DNA of 64,000 nt, taken from NCBI GenBank assembly GCA_000174895.1, contig ACOK01000113.1, positions 1-64,000 on the forward strand, written 5' to 3'. Made by a program: the position numbers and the translations under genes. Position 1 is the first letter of the stretch; the number at the start of each line of letters is the position of its first letter. This DNA is from Ruminococcus flavefaciens FD-1. Its GTDB lineage: Bacteria > Bacillota > Clostridia > Oscillospirales > Ruminococcaceae. A model generated the notes under the pieces. The model saw only the letters and a list, made by a program, of their open reading frames with translations, was not told where the DNA came from and ran no database searches. This document shows positions 28,434 through 37,949 of the stretch, in pieces.

Positions 28434-31400
28434 ATGGACAATTTCAGAAGTGAAGCTCCATATCAGGAGCAGGGACTTTACAGTCCACGTTTTGAACACG
28501 ACAACTGCGGCATAGGTGCTGTGGTGAATATCAACGGAGAGCAGTCACGCTACGTGGTTGACAGTGCTCTCACAATAGTAGAAAAGCTTGAACATCGTGC
28601 AGGCAAAGACGCCGAAGGAAAAACAGGCGATGGCGTTGGTATTCTCGTTCAGATGCCTTACAGCTTCTTTGAAAAAGAGACTGCAAAGCTCGGATACGAT
28701 ATCGGAGAAAAAGGCGATTTCGGTGTGGGAATGTTTTTCTTTCCGCAGAATGAAATGAAGCGCAGACAGGCAATGAAGCTGTTTGAGCTTATAACCGAAA
28801 AAAACGGCGCAGAGCTGATCTGCTGGAGGGAAGTCCCCGTATCATCGGAAATTCTCGGACAGAAAGCGCTTGAAAGTATGCCTTACATAATGCAGGCATT
28901 TGTGAAGCGTCCCGAGGGATGTCCCCGGGGATTGGATTTCGACCGCAGACTTTTCATAGTAAGACGTGAATTTGAGCAGTCAGATGAGAATACATATGTA
29001 TGTTCACTTTCAAGCCGTACTATTGTATATAAGGGAATGTTTCTGGTCGACGAACTGAGACGTTTCTACGCCGACCTCCGCAGTGAAAACTTCACTTCTG
29101 CGATAGCAATGGTACATTCACGTTTCTCAACAAATACTAATCCAAGCTGGCAGAAGGCCCATCCGAACCGCTTCATAGTACACAACGGAGAGATAAACAC
29201 CATAACAGGCAACGCCGACAAAATGCTTGCACGTGAAGAAAGCATGACCTGCGAAGCGCTGAAAAATGATATGTACAAGATACTGCCTGCCATAAATGTG
29301 AATGGCTCTGACTCAGCAAGACTTGACAATGCTCTTGAATTTATGGTAATGTCAGGAATGCCGCTTCCTCTGGCAGTTATGATAACAATTCCCGAGCCCT
29401 GGAAAAACGATAAGACCATATCACGTTCAAAATATGATCTTTATCAGTACTACGCAACAATGATGGAGCCATGGGACGGTCCTGCATCCATTATTTTCTC
29501 AGACGGCGATGTTATGGGCGCTGTACTGGACAGAAACGGACTCCGCCCATCACGTTACTGCATCACAAATGACGGATATCTCATTCTTTCATCAGAAACG
29601 GGATGTATCGATATCACGCCGGATAAGATCGTGAAAAAAGACCGTCTTCGTCCGGGAAAGATGCTCCTTGCAGATACAAAGCAGGGCCGCATAATCGAGG
29701 ATGACGAGATAAAATCTTCTTATGCGCTCCGTCAGCCCTACGGTGAATGGCTGGACGCAAATCTTGTGAGGCTGCATGATCTGCATATCCCGAACAAGGG
29801 AGTTCAGACCTATTCCGATGAAGAGCTTTCAAAGCTTCAGAAAGCCTTCGGTTACTCATATGAGGATATCCGAACCAGTATTCTTCCGATGGCAGAAAAA
29901 GGAGCTGAGCCAATCGCATCCATGGGAAGTGACATTCCGCTTCCGCCTCTTGACAAGAATATGCCGCCTCTTTTCAGTTACTTCCGTCAGCTTTTCGCAC
30001 AGGTGACAAATCCGCCTTTTGACGCTATACGAGAGGAAATAGTCACAGATACCAGCGTATACATCGGCAAGGACGGAAATCTCCTTGTGGAGCGTCCCGA
30101 CAATTGTCATGTGCTGAAAATAGAGAACCCCATACTCACCGAAACTGATATGCTAAAGATAAAATCGCTTAATGCCGACGGACTTAAAAGTGAAGTCATC
30201 CCGATCACTTATTACATCGGCACTCCGCTTGAAAAGGCGATAGAGAGACTTTTCATTGAAGCAGATAAGGCGTACCGTGACGGTGCATCCATCCTCATTC
30301 TTTCAGATCGTGGAGTCGACGAATTCCATTGTCCTATCCCGTCACTTCTTGCTGTTTCGGCATTGCAGCAGCATCTTGTTTCTACCAAAAAGCGTACAGC
30401 TGTAGCAATGATCCTCGAATCCGCTGAGCCGAGAGAAGTCCACCATTTCGCTGCACTTCTCGGATACGGCGCCTGTGCGGTAAATCCATATCTTGCACAT
30501 GAAACAATACGCTCGCTCATAAATGAAGGCACACTTGACAAGGACTTCTACGCTGCTGAAGATGACTATAACTACGCAATTCTTCACGGTATAGTAAAGA
30601 TATCCTCCAAGATGGGAATTTCAACGATACAGTCATATCAGGGCAGTAAGCTTTTTGAAGCTGTTGGTGTTTCACAGGAACTTATCAGCAAGTATTTTTC
30701 GGGAACTGTAAGCCGTATCGGCGGCATAGGTCTTGATGATATCAGCCGACGCACAGAAAAACTTCATACATCTGCATTTGATCCGCTCGGACTGGCCGTA
30801 AACAATAATATCGGCAGCGCAGGAAGTCATAAACTCCGCAGCGGCAAGAACGATCATCTCTACACTCCCGAAACGATACATCTTCTTCAGCAGGCTGCAT
30901 GGACAGGGAATTATGATACCTTCAAAAAGTATTCTCAGTGCATCGAAAAGGAGGACAATGAACTGACGCTCAGAAGTCTCCTTGATATAAAATTTGATGA
31001 AAACGGCGGGATCCCGCTGGAGGAAGTCGAGTCCGCCGAGAGTATCTGCAAGCGATTCAAAACAGGAGCAATGTCATACGGTTCAATTTCACAGGAAGCA
31101 CACGAATGTATGGCTGTGGCAATGAATCGTATCGGCGGAAAGTCCAACAGCGGTGAAGGCGGAGAAAGTCCCGACAGACTTACATCTGACCGCTGCTCAG
31201 CAATAAAACAGGTTGCCTCCGGACGTTTCGGTGTTACAAGCGAATACCTCGTTTCAGCACAGGAGATACAGATAAAAATGGCACAGGGAGCAAAGCCGGG
31301 CGAGGGAGGACATCTTCCATCGGGAAAGGTCTATCCATGGATCGCAAAGACCCGTCATTCAACAGCAGGTGTAGGACTCATCTCACCGCCGCCGCATCAT

Positions 31401-32963
31401 GATATATACTCTATCGAAGACCTTGCACAACTGATCTACGATCTTAAAAATGCTAATGACAAAGCAAGGATCTCAGTAAAGCTTGTTTCAGAGGCAGGAG
31501 TAGGAACAGTTGCAGCCGGTGTAGCAAAGGCAGGCGCACAGGTAATCCTTATCTCAGGGTATGACGGTGGTACTGGTGCTGCACCGAGAAGCTCCATTTA
31601 CAATGCAGGTCTGCCGTGGGAACTCGGACTTGCCGAGGCACATCAGACGCTTATGCTCAACGGCCTCCGTTCAAGAGTACGCATCGAGACAGACGGCAAG
31701 CTTATGACAGGCCGTGATGTTCTTATTGCCGCACTTCTTGGCGCAGAGGAATTCGGCTTTGCAACTGCACCGCTTGTAACTATGGGATGCGTGATGATGA
31801 GAGTCTGCAACCTTGACACCTGCCCGATGGGAATTGCCACACAGAATCCGGAACTGAGGAAGCGTTTCAGAGGCAAGCCTGAGTATATCGTGAATTTCAT
31901 GCACTTCATTGCTGAAGAACTTCGTGAATACATGGCTAAACTCGGTATCCGAACAGTTGATGAACTTGTGGGACGCACTGATCTTCTGATACCCAAAAGC
32001 GATACTCATGGAATTGATTTTTCATCAATTCTCGGAGGAGCCGCAAATAACGACAAATCTCATTTTGATATAAACGATGTGTACGATTTTGAACTTGACA
32101 AGACAGTTGACAGACGTGTTATAATAAAGAAGCTGGGTAACGCACTGAAAAGCGGTTCAGCTAAGACTATTTCCATTGATGTTGTGAATACCGACCGTTC
32201 AGTGGGAACGCTCACAGGAGCAGAGATAACCCGTATCCACGGCGAAAGCGGACTTGCTGACAATACATTTACTGTTAAATGCAGCGGAAGCGGAGGACAG
32301 TCTTTCGGCGCATTCATACCAAAAGGACTAACTCTTGAACTTTGCGGTGACAGTAATGACTATTTCGGCAAGGGACTTTCCGGCGGCAGACTTGTACTCT
32401 ATCCGCCTGAGGAGTCAGCATTCAGAGCAGATGAGAATATAATCGTGGGAAATGTAGCACTTTACGGAGCAACATCCGGCAAAGCATTCATAAACGGCGT
32501 AGCAGGAGAACGCTTTTGTGTCAGAAATTCAGGTGCTGTTGCGGTCTGTGAAGGAACAGGCGATCACGGCTGTGAATATATGACAGGCGGCCGTGCAGTT
32601 ATTCTCGGACGCACAGGCAAAAACTTTGCCGCCGGAATGTCGGGCGGTATCGCATACGTCCTTGACGAGGAACACGACCTCTATACACGCCTTAACAAAT
32701 CACTCGTGTCACTTGAAGCTGTTACGGATGAAGATGATATAGCTGAACTGAAAGCTATCATCGAAGAACACGCAGATGCTACAGGCTCAGAAAAAGCAAA
32801 GGCAATTCTTTCGGATTTTGCAAAGTATGTGACCTTCTTCAAGAAGATAATCCCTCACGATTTTGCAAAGATACAGAGCACATTGAAGTCTCTTGAGAAA
32901 TCGGGAGTATCACATGAACAAGCTGAAATAGAAGCCTTTGAGCTTATCAGAAAGGAGGCGTGA
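28434..32963 (+). CDS. gltB: Glutamate synthase large subunit
   Basis: A 1509-residue enzyme. It begins with a class II amidotransferase domain, whose nucleophile Cys lies in FEHDNCGIGAVVNI near residue 27 after a propeptide. The central FMN-binding synthase domain (~880-1240) contains GRFGVTSEYLVSAQEIQIKM, AKPGEGGHLPSGKV and the Cys cluster VCNLDTCPMGIATQ (3Fe-4S site). The C-terminal beta-helix domain contains CEGTGDHGCEYMTGGRAVILG. It uses glutamine amide nitrogen and 2-oxoglutarate to make glutamate. ATG 28434 is preferred because GGAAAGG lies 12 bases upstream; GTG 28425 would be too close. It is first in the operon gltB-gltD-GS-like-ANTAR-purF and behind an attenuator. Confidence 0.97.
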   Translation: MDNFRSEAPYQEQGLYSPRFEHDNCGIGAVVNINGEQSRYVVDSALTIVEKLEHRAGKDAEGKTGDGVGILVQMPYSFFEKETAKLGYDIGEKGDFGVGMFFFPQNEMKRRQAMKLFELITEKNGAELICWREVPVSSEILGQKALESMPYIMQAFVKRPEGCPRGLDFDRRLFIVRREFEQSDENTYVCSLSSRTIVYKGMFLVDELRRFYADLRSENFTSAIAMVHSRFSTNTNPSWQKAHPNRFIVHNGEINTITGNADKMLAREESMTCEALKNDMYKILPAINVNGSDSARLDNALEFMVMSGMPLPLAVMITIPEPWKNDKTISRSKYDLYQYYATMMEPWDGPASIIFSDGDVMGAVLDRNGLRPSRYCITNDGYLILSSETGCIDITPDKIVKKDRLRPGKMLLADTKQGRIIEDDEIKSSYALRQPYGEWLDANLVRLHDLHIPNKGVQTYSDEELSKLQKAFGYSYEDIRTSILPMAEKGAEPIASMGSDIPLPPLDKNMPPLFSYFRQLFAQVTNPPFDAIREEIVTDTSVYIGKDGNLLVERPDNCHVLKIENPILTETDMLKIKSLNADGLKSEVIPITYYIGTPLEKAIERLFIEADKAYRDGASILILSDRGVDEFHCPIPSLLAVSALQQHLVSTKKRTAVAMILESAEPREVHHFAALLGYGACAVNPYLAHETIRSLINEGTLDKDFYAAEDDYNYAILHGIVKISSKMGISTIQSYQGSKLFEAVGVSQELISKYFSGTVSRIGGIGLDDISRRTEKLHTSAFDPLGLAVNNNIGSAGSHKLRSGKNDHLYTPETIHLLQQAAWTGNYDTFKKYSQCIEKEDNELTLRSLLDIKFDENGGIPLEEVESAESICKRFKTGAMSYGSISQEAHECMAVAMNRIGGKSNSGEGGESPDRLTSDRCSAIKQVASGRFGVTSEYLVSAQEIQIKMAQGAKPGEGGHLPSGKVYPWIAKTRHSTAGVGLISPPPHHDIYSIEDLAQLIYDLKNANDKARISVKLVSEAGVGTVAAGVAKAGAQVILISGYDGGTGAAPRSSIYNAGLPWELGLAEAHQTLMLNGLRSRVRIETDGKLMTGRDVLIAALLGAEEFGFATAPLVTMGCVMMRVCNLDTCPMGIATQNPELRKRFRGKPEYIVNFMHFIAEELREYMAKLGIRTVDELVGRTDLLIPKSDTHGIDFSSILGGAANNDKSHFDINDVYDFELDKTVDRRVIIKKLGNALKSGSAKTISIDVVNTDRSVGTLTGAEITRIHGESGLADNTFTVKCSGSGGQSFGAFIPKGLTLELCGDSNDYFGKGLSGGRLVLYPPEESAFRADENIIVGNVALYGATSGKAFINGVAGERFCVRNSGAVAVCEGTGDHGCEYMTGGRAVILGRTGKNFAAGMSGGIAYVLDEEHDLYTRLNKSLVSLEAVTDEDDIAELKAIIEEHADATGSEKAKAILSDFAKYVTFFKKIIPHDFAKIQSTLKSLEKSGVSHEQAEIEAFELIRKEA

Positions 32964-32966
32964 GCC

Positions 32967-34451
32967 ATGGGAAAAACTACAGGATTTCTTGAATTTACAA
33001 GAAATGAAACATCTGCCAGAGAGCCGCTTGAACGTATAAGGGATTTCAATGAATTCCACATACCGCTTACGGAAGAACAGCGCCGTGAACAGGCAGCAAG
33101 ATGCATGGACTGCGGAGTACCGTTCTGTCAGAACGGAAAAATGCTCTGCGGAATGATCTCAGGCTGTCCTATTAACAACCTTATCCCGGAGTGGAACGAT
33201 CTGCTTTATCATGGTCAGAAAGAACAGGCTCTCGGACGTCTGCTGATGACAAATAATTTTCCTGAATTCACATCAAGGGTTTGCCCTGCGCTGTGCGAAA
33301 AAGCCTGCACCTGCGGTTTCAATGATTCACCGGTTACCGTAAGGGAAAATGAAAAATCCATCATTGAGTACGGATTTGAAAACGGACTTATAGCTCCGTC
33401 TATCCCAAAGGTACGCAGCGGAAAGAAAATAGCCGTTATCGGTTCGGGGCCGTCGGGACTTGCAGCAGCTGATACTCTCAATAAAAGAGGACACAGCGTA
33501 ACTGTTTTCGAGCGCTCAGACCGTGCAGGCGGATTGTTGATGTACGGCATTCCGAATATGAAGCTGGAAAAGCACATTATCGAGCGCCGTACAGACCTTA
33601 TGGAAGCCGAAGGTGTTGAGTTCATAACAAACGCAAACGTGGGAGAAAATGTATCTGCTGATGAAATACTGAAAGATTTCGACGCTGTTGTACTTGCCTG
33701 CGGCTCATCAAATCCGAGAGATATAAAGGCTGAGGGGCGTGATGCACAGGGAATTTACTTTGCAGTCGATTTTCTCAGAGCCACAACGAAAAGCCTTCTT
33801 GATTCAGAGATGACCGATGGAAAGTTCATCTCAGCAAAGGATAAGAATGTTGTCATCATAGGCGGCGGTGACACAGGAAATGACTGTGTCGGAACATCCG
33901 TCCGTCACGGCTGCAAGTCAGTGACACAGCTTGAGATGATGCCGAAACTTCCTGACGAAAGAGCTGAGAACAATCCCTGGCCCGAGTGGCCGAAAGTCTG
34001 CAAGACTGACTACGGTCAGGAGGAAGCAATAGCTGTATTCGGCCATGACCCACGAATATATACTACTACAGTAAAAGAATTCATCAAGGACGAAAAAGGT
34101 GCTCTTTCCGCAATAAAGACAATAAAACTGGATTTCGTGACCGACGAGGCAAGCGGACGCAGGATCCCGAAGGAAATAGATGGAAGCGAAGAGATCATCC
34201 CTTGCGAAATATGCCTTATCGCCGCAGGTTTTCTTGGATGTCAGAGCTACGTTGCCGAAGCTTTCGGAGTTGAACTGGATGGACGTACAAATGTGAAAAC
34301 GGCTGTAAACAGCCATGCGACCAATGTCCCGAAAGTGTTCACAGCAGGCGATATGCATATAGGACAATCTCTCGTAGTAAGAGCTATCCGTGAGGGCAGA
34401 GACGCTGCCGCAGAAGTGGACAAGTACCTGATGGGATACACAAATATTTAA
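32967..34451 (+). CDS. gltD: Glutamate synthase small subunit
   Basis: A 494-residue FAD/Fe-S protein that passes electrons from NAD(P)H to GltB. The N-terminal ferredoxin-like Cys clusters are ARCMDCGVPFCQNG and CPALCEKACTCGFN. The FAD-binding motif is AVIGSGPSGLAAADTLNKRG near 150, and the NAD(P)H-binding motif VVIIGGGDTGNDCVGT near 293. The GATGDM-like C-terminal FAD motif reads VFTAGDMHIGQSLVVRAIREGR. It starts three bases after gltB with AGGAGGCGTGAG. Confidence 0.97.
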   Translation: MGKTTGFLEFTRNETSAREPLERIRDFNEFHIPLTEEQRREQAARCMDCGVPFCQNGKMLCGMISGCPINNLIPEWNDLLYHGQKEQALGRLLMTNNFPEFTSRVCPALCEKACTCGFNDSPVTVRENEKSIIEYGFENGLIAPSIPKVRSGKKIAVIGSGPSGLAAADTLNKRGHSVTVFERSDRAGGLLMYGIPNMKLEKHIIERRTDLMEAEGVEFITNANVGENVSADEILKDFDAVVLACGSSNPRDIKAEGRDAQGIYFAVDFLRATTKSLLDSEMTDGKFISAKDKNVVIIGGGDTGNDCVGTSVRHGCKSVTQLEMMPKLPDERAENNPWPEWPKVCKTDYGQEEAIAVFGHDPRIYTTTVKEFIKDEKGALSAIKTIKLDFVTDEASGRRIPKEIDGSEEIIPCEICLIAAGFLGCQSYVAEAFGVELDGRTNVKTAVNSHATNVPKVFTAGDMHIGQSLVVRAIREGRDAAAEVDKYLMGYTNI

Positions 34452-34462
34452 CGGAGGGAAAA

Positions 34463-35740
34463 ATGATATATTCAGAAAATGAAATATTACAGTATATTGA
34501 TGAGAATGATGTAAAATTCGTGAAGCTGACATTCTGCGATCTACAGGGCAGGCTGAAAAATATCTCCATACTTTCATCCGAACTTGCAGTTACTTTCGAG
34601 AACGGAGTAAGAATAGCAGCGAAAAAAATATCAGGATTTGAAGCCGCAAACGGTAAGGACCTCTTTCTTTTCCCCGATGCAAAAACAATGATGGTACTGC
34701 CATGGAGACCGCAGCAGGGAAGAGTTATCAGAATGTTCTGCTACATCCGCTACAAAGACGGCTCACCGTTTGAAGGCGATGGAAGATACTTCCTGAAAAA
34801 AGCTATGAAAGCCGCAGTATCGGCCGGATATTGCTTCCGTTTCGGTACATCCTGTGAGTTCACGCTGTTCAGGAATGACGAAAACGGCATTCCCACAAAA
34901 ATACCTCATGACAACGCAGGCTACTGCGATATAGCTCCGGATGACAAGGGGGAGAATATCCGACGTGACGTGTGTCTGACTCTTGAACAGATGGGCATCC
35001 ATCCGGTATCATCAAGGCATGAAAGCGGCTGCGGTCAGCATGAGATCGACTTCAACGCCTCATCAGCACTGAAAGCTGCGGATACTTTTCTCAGCTTCAA
35101 GTCAGCAGTAAAATCCGTGGCTGAGACCCACGGCGTACACGCAAGCTTCATGCCAAAGCCCCTGAGAAGCGACTGCGGAAACGGTATGCATATCAGCTTC
35201 AATATCTTTCCCGACAGCGATTTCATGGAAGATAAATCATCCTCATTCGGTGACGAACTCAAAAATGCAGCAGCAGGAATAATGAAGCATATCCGTGAAT
35301 TTACACTTTTTACCAATTCCACTGTAAATTCATACAGCAGACTGGGAGAATTTACAGCCCCGAGAGATATTCTCTGGGCATCCGATGAAGGCTCACAGCT
35401 GATTAGAATGGATCCCGACAGCAATGATGCTCCCGTAGAGCTGAGAGCTGCTGACTGCGTGTGCAATCCATATTACGTATTCGGACTTATGATATATGCA
35501 TCTCTGGAAGGTATATCTGAAAAATCTGAACTCCCAGCGGAAAAAGAGAGCATCGGCAGGCTTCCTTCCACTCTTGACGAAGCCATCTCCTGTACGGAAA
35601 GCTCTGAATTCATAAAGAGATACTTTCCCGAAAATATACTGGAGGCGATCATCTCTAACAGCAGCCGGGAATGGAAGGATTTCTCAACCGCTTATGACAG
35701 GGAAGCATTTGAAGATGAAAAGTATTTTTACAGTTTATAA
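34463..35740 (+). CDS. Divergent glutamine-synthetase-like protein (type I fold), probably catalytically impaired
   Basis: A 425-residue protein aligning along its length with GSI (usual ~445). Several catalytic positions differ. The MFDGSS loop (catalytic Asp50 in E. coli numbering) reads RIAAKK. The EPEFF metal motif reads SCEFT, losing the first Glu. The PGYEAP flap Glu is missing (GEFTAP), and NRSxLIR reads EGSQLIR. Retained are HESGCGQHEIDF, GNGMHISF and VELRAADCVCNPY. I read it as a GS relative that may bind glutamine, ATP or glutamate without normal catalysis. It lies 11 bases after gltD and 12 bases before an ANTAR regulator gene, which suggests a sensing role (inference). RBS ACGGAGGG. 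Confidence 0.8.
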   Translation: MIYSENEILQYIDENDVKFVKLTFCDLQGRLKNISILSSELAVTFENGVRIAAKKISGFEAANGKDLFLFPDAKTMMVLPWRPQQGRVIRMFCYIRYKDGSPFEGDGRYFLKKAMKAAVSAGYCFRFGTSCEFTLFRNDENGIPTKIPHDNAGYCDIAPDDKGENIRRDVCLTLEQMGIHPVSSRHESGCGQHEIDFNASSALKAADTFLSFKSAVKSVAETHGVHASFMPKPLRSDCGNGMHISFNIFPDSDFMEDKSSSFGDELKNAAAGIMKHIREFTLFTNSTVNSYSRLGEFTAPRDILWASDEGSQLIRMDPDSNDAPVELRAADCVCNPYYVFGLMIYASLEGISEKSELPAEKESIGRLPSTLDEAISCTESSEFIKRYFPENILEAIISNSSREWKDFSTAYDREAFEDEKYFYSL

Positions 35741-35752
35741 CGGAGGTCAGCT

Positions 35753-36334
35753 TTGGAAAAAGTACTTGTAATATCAAGCAACAAAAGCGCCTCTGAAGCA
35801 CTGACAAGCTTTATCCGTGATTCATTCCAGTGTACCCCGAAGCTGGTGGAATCCGCATATCAGGCGAAGACCTATATTGATTCAGACCCGTCTGTTGAAC
35901 TGGCAGTAATCAATTCGCCGCTGATGGATGAATCCGGATTTGAGCTTGCGGAATACATCATTGATAAAACAGCTGCTAACTGTATCTACATGATAAAGGA
36001 AGAGAATATAGAAAAAGTCAGCAGCCGTGCAGAAAAATCAGGCATACTTATAGTGGGAAAGCCTTTCAGCAAGACCCTGCTGTATCAGCTGATAAAAACG
36101 CTGGATATAGCCATAAACCGCTCACTGAAACTGTACGCAGAAAATCTTCGGCTTGAGGAAAAGATCCGTGAGATACAGACAGTTGACAAGGCGAAATTCC
36201 TGCTTATGCAATACAAGGGCATGACTGAAGATGAAGCTCATTCCTACGTTGAGCAGTACGCCATGAACAAGCGTAAAAAGAAAAGCATTGCTGCCCTTGA
36301 ACTTATTGATAAAATAAACGAGCAGTATTTGTAA
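35753..36334 (+). CDS. ANTAR-domain antiterminator with receiver-like N-terminus (NitR-like)
   Basis: A 193-residue RNA-binding regulator. Residues ~1-118 form a receiver-like domain. The usual phospho-acceptor Asp is absent: the strand reads LAVINSPLMDES, so phosphorylation control is unlikely. Residues ~130-190 are an ANTAR domain (LEEKIREIQTVDKAKFLLM, MTEDEAHSYVEQYAMNKRKK, SIAALELIDKI). ANTAR proteins bind paired hexaloop hairpins in leaders and prevent terminator formation. Such hairpins overlap the terminators of the amt and gltB leaders here, making those the likely targets. The start is TTG at 35753 with CGGAGGTCAG six bases before it, which may limit its level. Confidence 0.88.
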   Translation: MEKVLVISSNKSASEALTSFIRDSFQCTPKLVESAYQAKTYIDSDPSVELAVINSPLMDESGFELAEYIIDKTAANCIYMIKEENIEKVSSRAEKSGILIVGKPFSKTLLYQLIKTLDIAINRSLKLYAENLRLEEKIREIQTVDKAKFLLMQYKGMTEDEAHSYVEQYAMNKRKKKSIAALELIDKINEQYL

Positions 36335-36345
36335 GAGGTGTGAAA

Positions 36346-37767
36346 ATGTTTGACTCAATACATGAGGAATGCGGAGTATTCGGCATTTATGAAAAAGGCT
36401 GTGCCGATCCTGCCTCCTCTGCATATTTCGGACTGTATGCTCTGCAGCATCGTGGACAGGAAAGCTGTGGAATAGCAGTCTGCGATGACGGAATTTTCAG
36501 ACATAAACGTGCTGACGGACTGGTTTCAGAGGTATTCAGCCGTGAAGAACTTGACAAGCTCGGCAAAGGCAATATGGCAGTGGGACACGTCCGCTATTCA
36601 ACTACAGGCGGACACAATCCCAACAATATACAGCCTCTTGTCATCCGTCATATAAAGGGAAATATGGCTCTTGTGCATAACGGAAATCTTGTAAATGCAG
36701 CTGAGCTGAGGCGGAATTTCGAGCTATCGGGAGCTATTTTCCACGGGACCTCCGATACCGAAGCCATAGCATATGAGATAGTGCGTGAACGTCTTAACTG
36801 TCACTCTACCGAGGAGGCAGTCGAACGTGCAATGCCACGGCTGAAAGGCGCATATTCATGCATTCTCATGACCGCTACAAAGCTTATCGCATTCCGTGAC
36901 CCTGACGGATTCCGTCCGCTTTGCATAGGCAAGACTCACGACGGAGCCTATGCAGCAGCCTCGGAATCATGTGCGCTTGAAACTGTCGGAGCCGAATTCA
37001 TACGTGATATCGAAGCAGGGGAGATAGTAGTCATCAGCAAAGACGGACTGCGTTCCATTACCACAAACTGCTCATCAAAGCGTAATATCTGCATATTTGA
37101 ATATATTTATTTTGCACGTCCCGACTCTGTCATCGAAGGAGTATCAGTACATCATGCAAGACTGAAAGCAGGCGAACTTCTTGCCAGATACAGCCCTGTA
37201 GATGCTGATATAGTAATTGGTGTACCTGATTCAGGACTTGATGCAGCTCTTGGATATGCCAATGAAAGCGGCATCCCATACGGCATCGGGTTCATTAAAA
37301 ATAAGTATATCGGCAGGAGCTTCATCCAGCCTCAGCAGGAACAGCGTGAAAATGCCGTAAAAATCAAGCTGAATGCAGTCCGTGAAACAGTTGCCGGTAA
37401 ACGTGTCATAATGATAGACGATTCCATAGTACGTGGCACCACCAGTGCAAGGATTGTAAAACTCCTTCGGGATGCAGGCGCAAAGGAAGTCCATGTGCGC
37501 ATATCATCACCGCCGTTTGTACATTCATGCTATTTCGGCACAGACGTAGATTCCGAAGAAAACCTGATAGCAGGCAAGTGCCATTCAACTAAGGAAATAG
37601 CTGATTTCATCGGTGCAGATTCACTTGCATATCTCCCTGTTGAGGCGCTGGGACAGCTTATCGATGGAAAAAGCGGATACTGCTGCGGATGCTTCACAGG
37701 CAATTACCCGGTAGATGTAACAGGTGCAGGCAGCAAGAATAAATTTGATGAAAAAATACACCGTTAA
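36346..37767 (+). CDS. purF: Amidophosphoribosyltransferase
   Basis: A 473-residue enzyme for the first step of purine synthesis (PRPP + glutamine). The class II nucleophile Cys follows a short propeptide: MFDSIHEECGVFG, so maturation would remove eight residues. The PRPP-binding motif is VIMIDDSIVRGTTSARIV near 345. Cys residues in RNICIFEYIYFARPDS, PPFVHSCYFGTD and GYCCGCFTGNYP match the 4Fe-4S ligands of the Bacillus-type enzyme. The ATG at 36346 is favoured by AAGAGGTG upstream. It is last in the nitrogen operon, placing a major glutamine consumer under the same leader. Confidence 0.95.
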   Translation: MFDSIHEECGVFGIYEKGCADPASSAYFGLYALQHRGQESCGIAVCDDGIFRHKRADGLVSEVFSREELDKLGKGNMAVGHVRYSTTGGHNPNNIQPLVIRHIKGNMALVHNGNLVNAAELRRNFELSGAIFHGTSDTEAIAYEIVRERLNCHSTEEAVERAMPRLKGAYSCILMTATKLIAFRDPDGFRPLCIGKTHDGAYAAASESCALETVGAEFIRDIEAGEIVVISKDGLRSITTNCSSKRNICIFEYIYFARPDSVIEGVSVHHARLKAGELLARYSPVDADIVIGVPDSGLDAALGYANESGIPYGIGFIKNKYIGRSFIQPQQEQRENAVKIKLNAVRETVAGKRVIMIDDSIVRGTTSARIVKLLRDAGAKEVHVRISSPPFVHSCYFGTDVDSEENLIAGKCHSTKEIADFIGADSLAYLPVEALGQLIDGKSGYCCGCFTGNYPVDVTGAGSKNKFDEKIHR

Positions 37768-37769
37768 TA

Positions 37770-37823
37770 TTAAGGCAACACCGCACAAAGCCGTCAGGCG
37801 GGCTTTGTACGGTGTTGCCTTAA
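37770..37823. repeat. Short copy of a TTAA-ended foldback repeat
   Basis: A 54-base perfect-ended hairpin that starts TTAAGGCAACACCGCACAAAG and ends with its inverse, with an ~8-base loop. It begins three bases after the purF stop. It corresponds to the two ends of the ~180-bp repeats at 54440 and 55199 with the centre missing. Confidence 0.85.
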
Positions 37824-37852
37824 AGCTCAGGTTTCGGCCTGAGCTTTTTTGT
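37822..37852 (+). terminator. Intrinsic terminator of the gltB-purF operon
   Basis: AAGCTCAGG-TTTCGG-CCTGAGCTT followed by TTTT, immediately after the foldback repeat. Confidence 0.88.
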
Positions 37853-37898
37853 AGAGAGTAAGGAATTACAAATACTTATATTGAACACAGCAATATGC

Positions 37899-37927
37899 TT
37901 GACAGCTATATACTTTCATGGTAAAAT
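37899..37927 (+). promoter_or_regulatory. Promoter of the LysR-type gene
   Basis: TTGACA 37899-37904, 17-base spacer, TAAAAT 37922-37927. Confidence 0.65.
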
Positions 37928-37949
37928 GTTACTGAATGGAGGTCAGATA

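Noticed and set aside
33918-34577. 219-codon open frame antisense to the gltD/GS-like junction
   Set aside because: Both sense genes are well supported; no ribosome site or family match.
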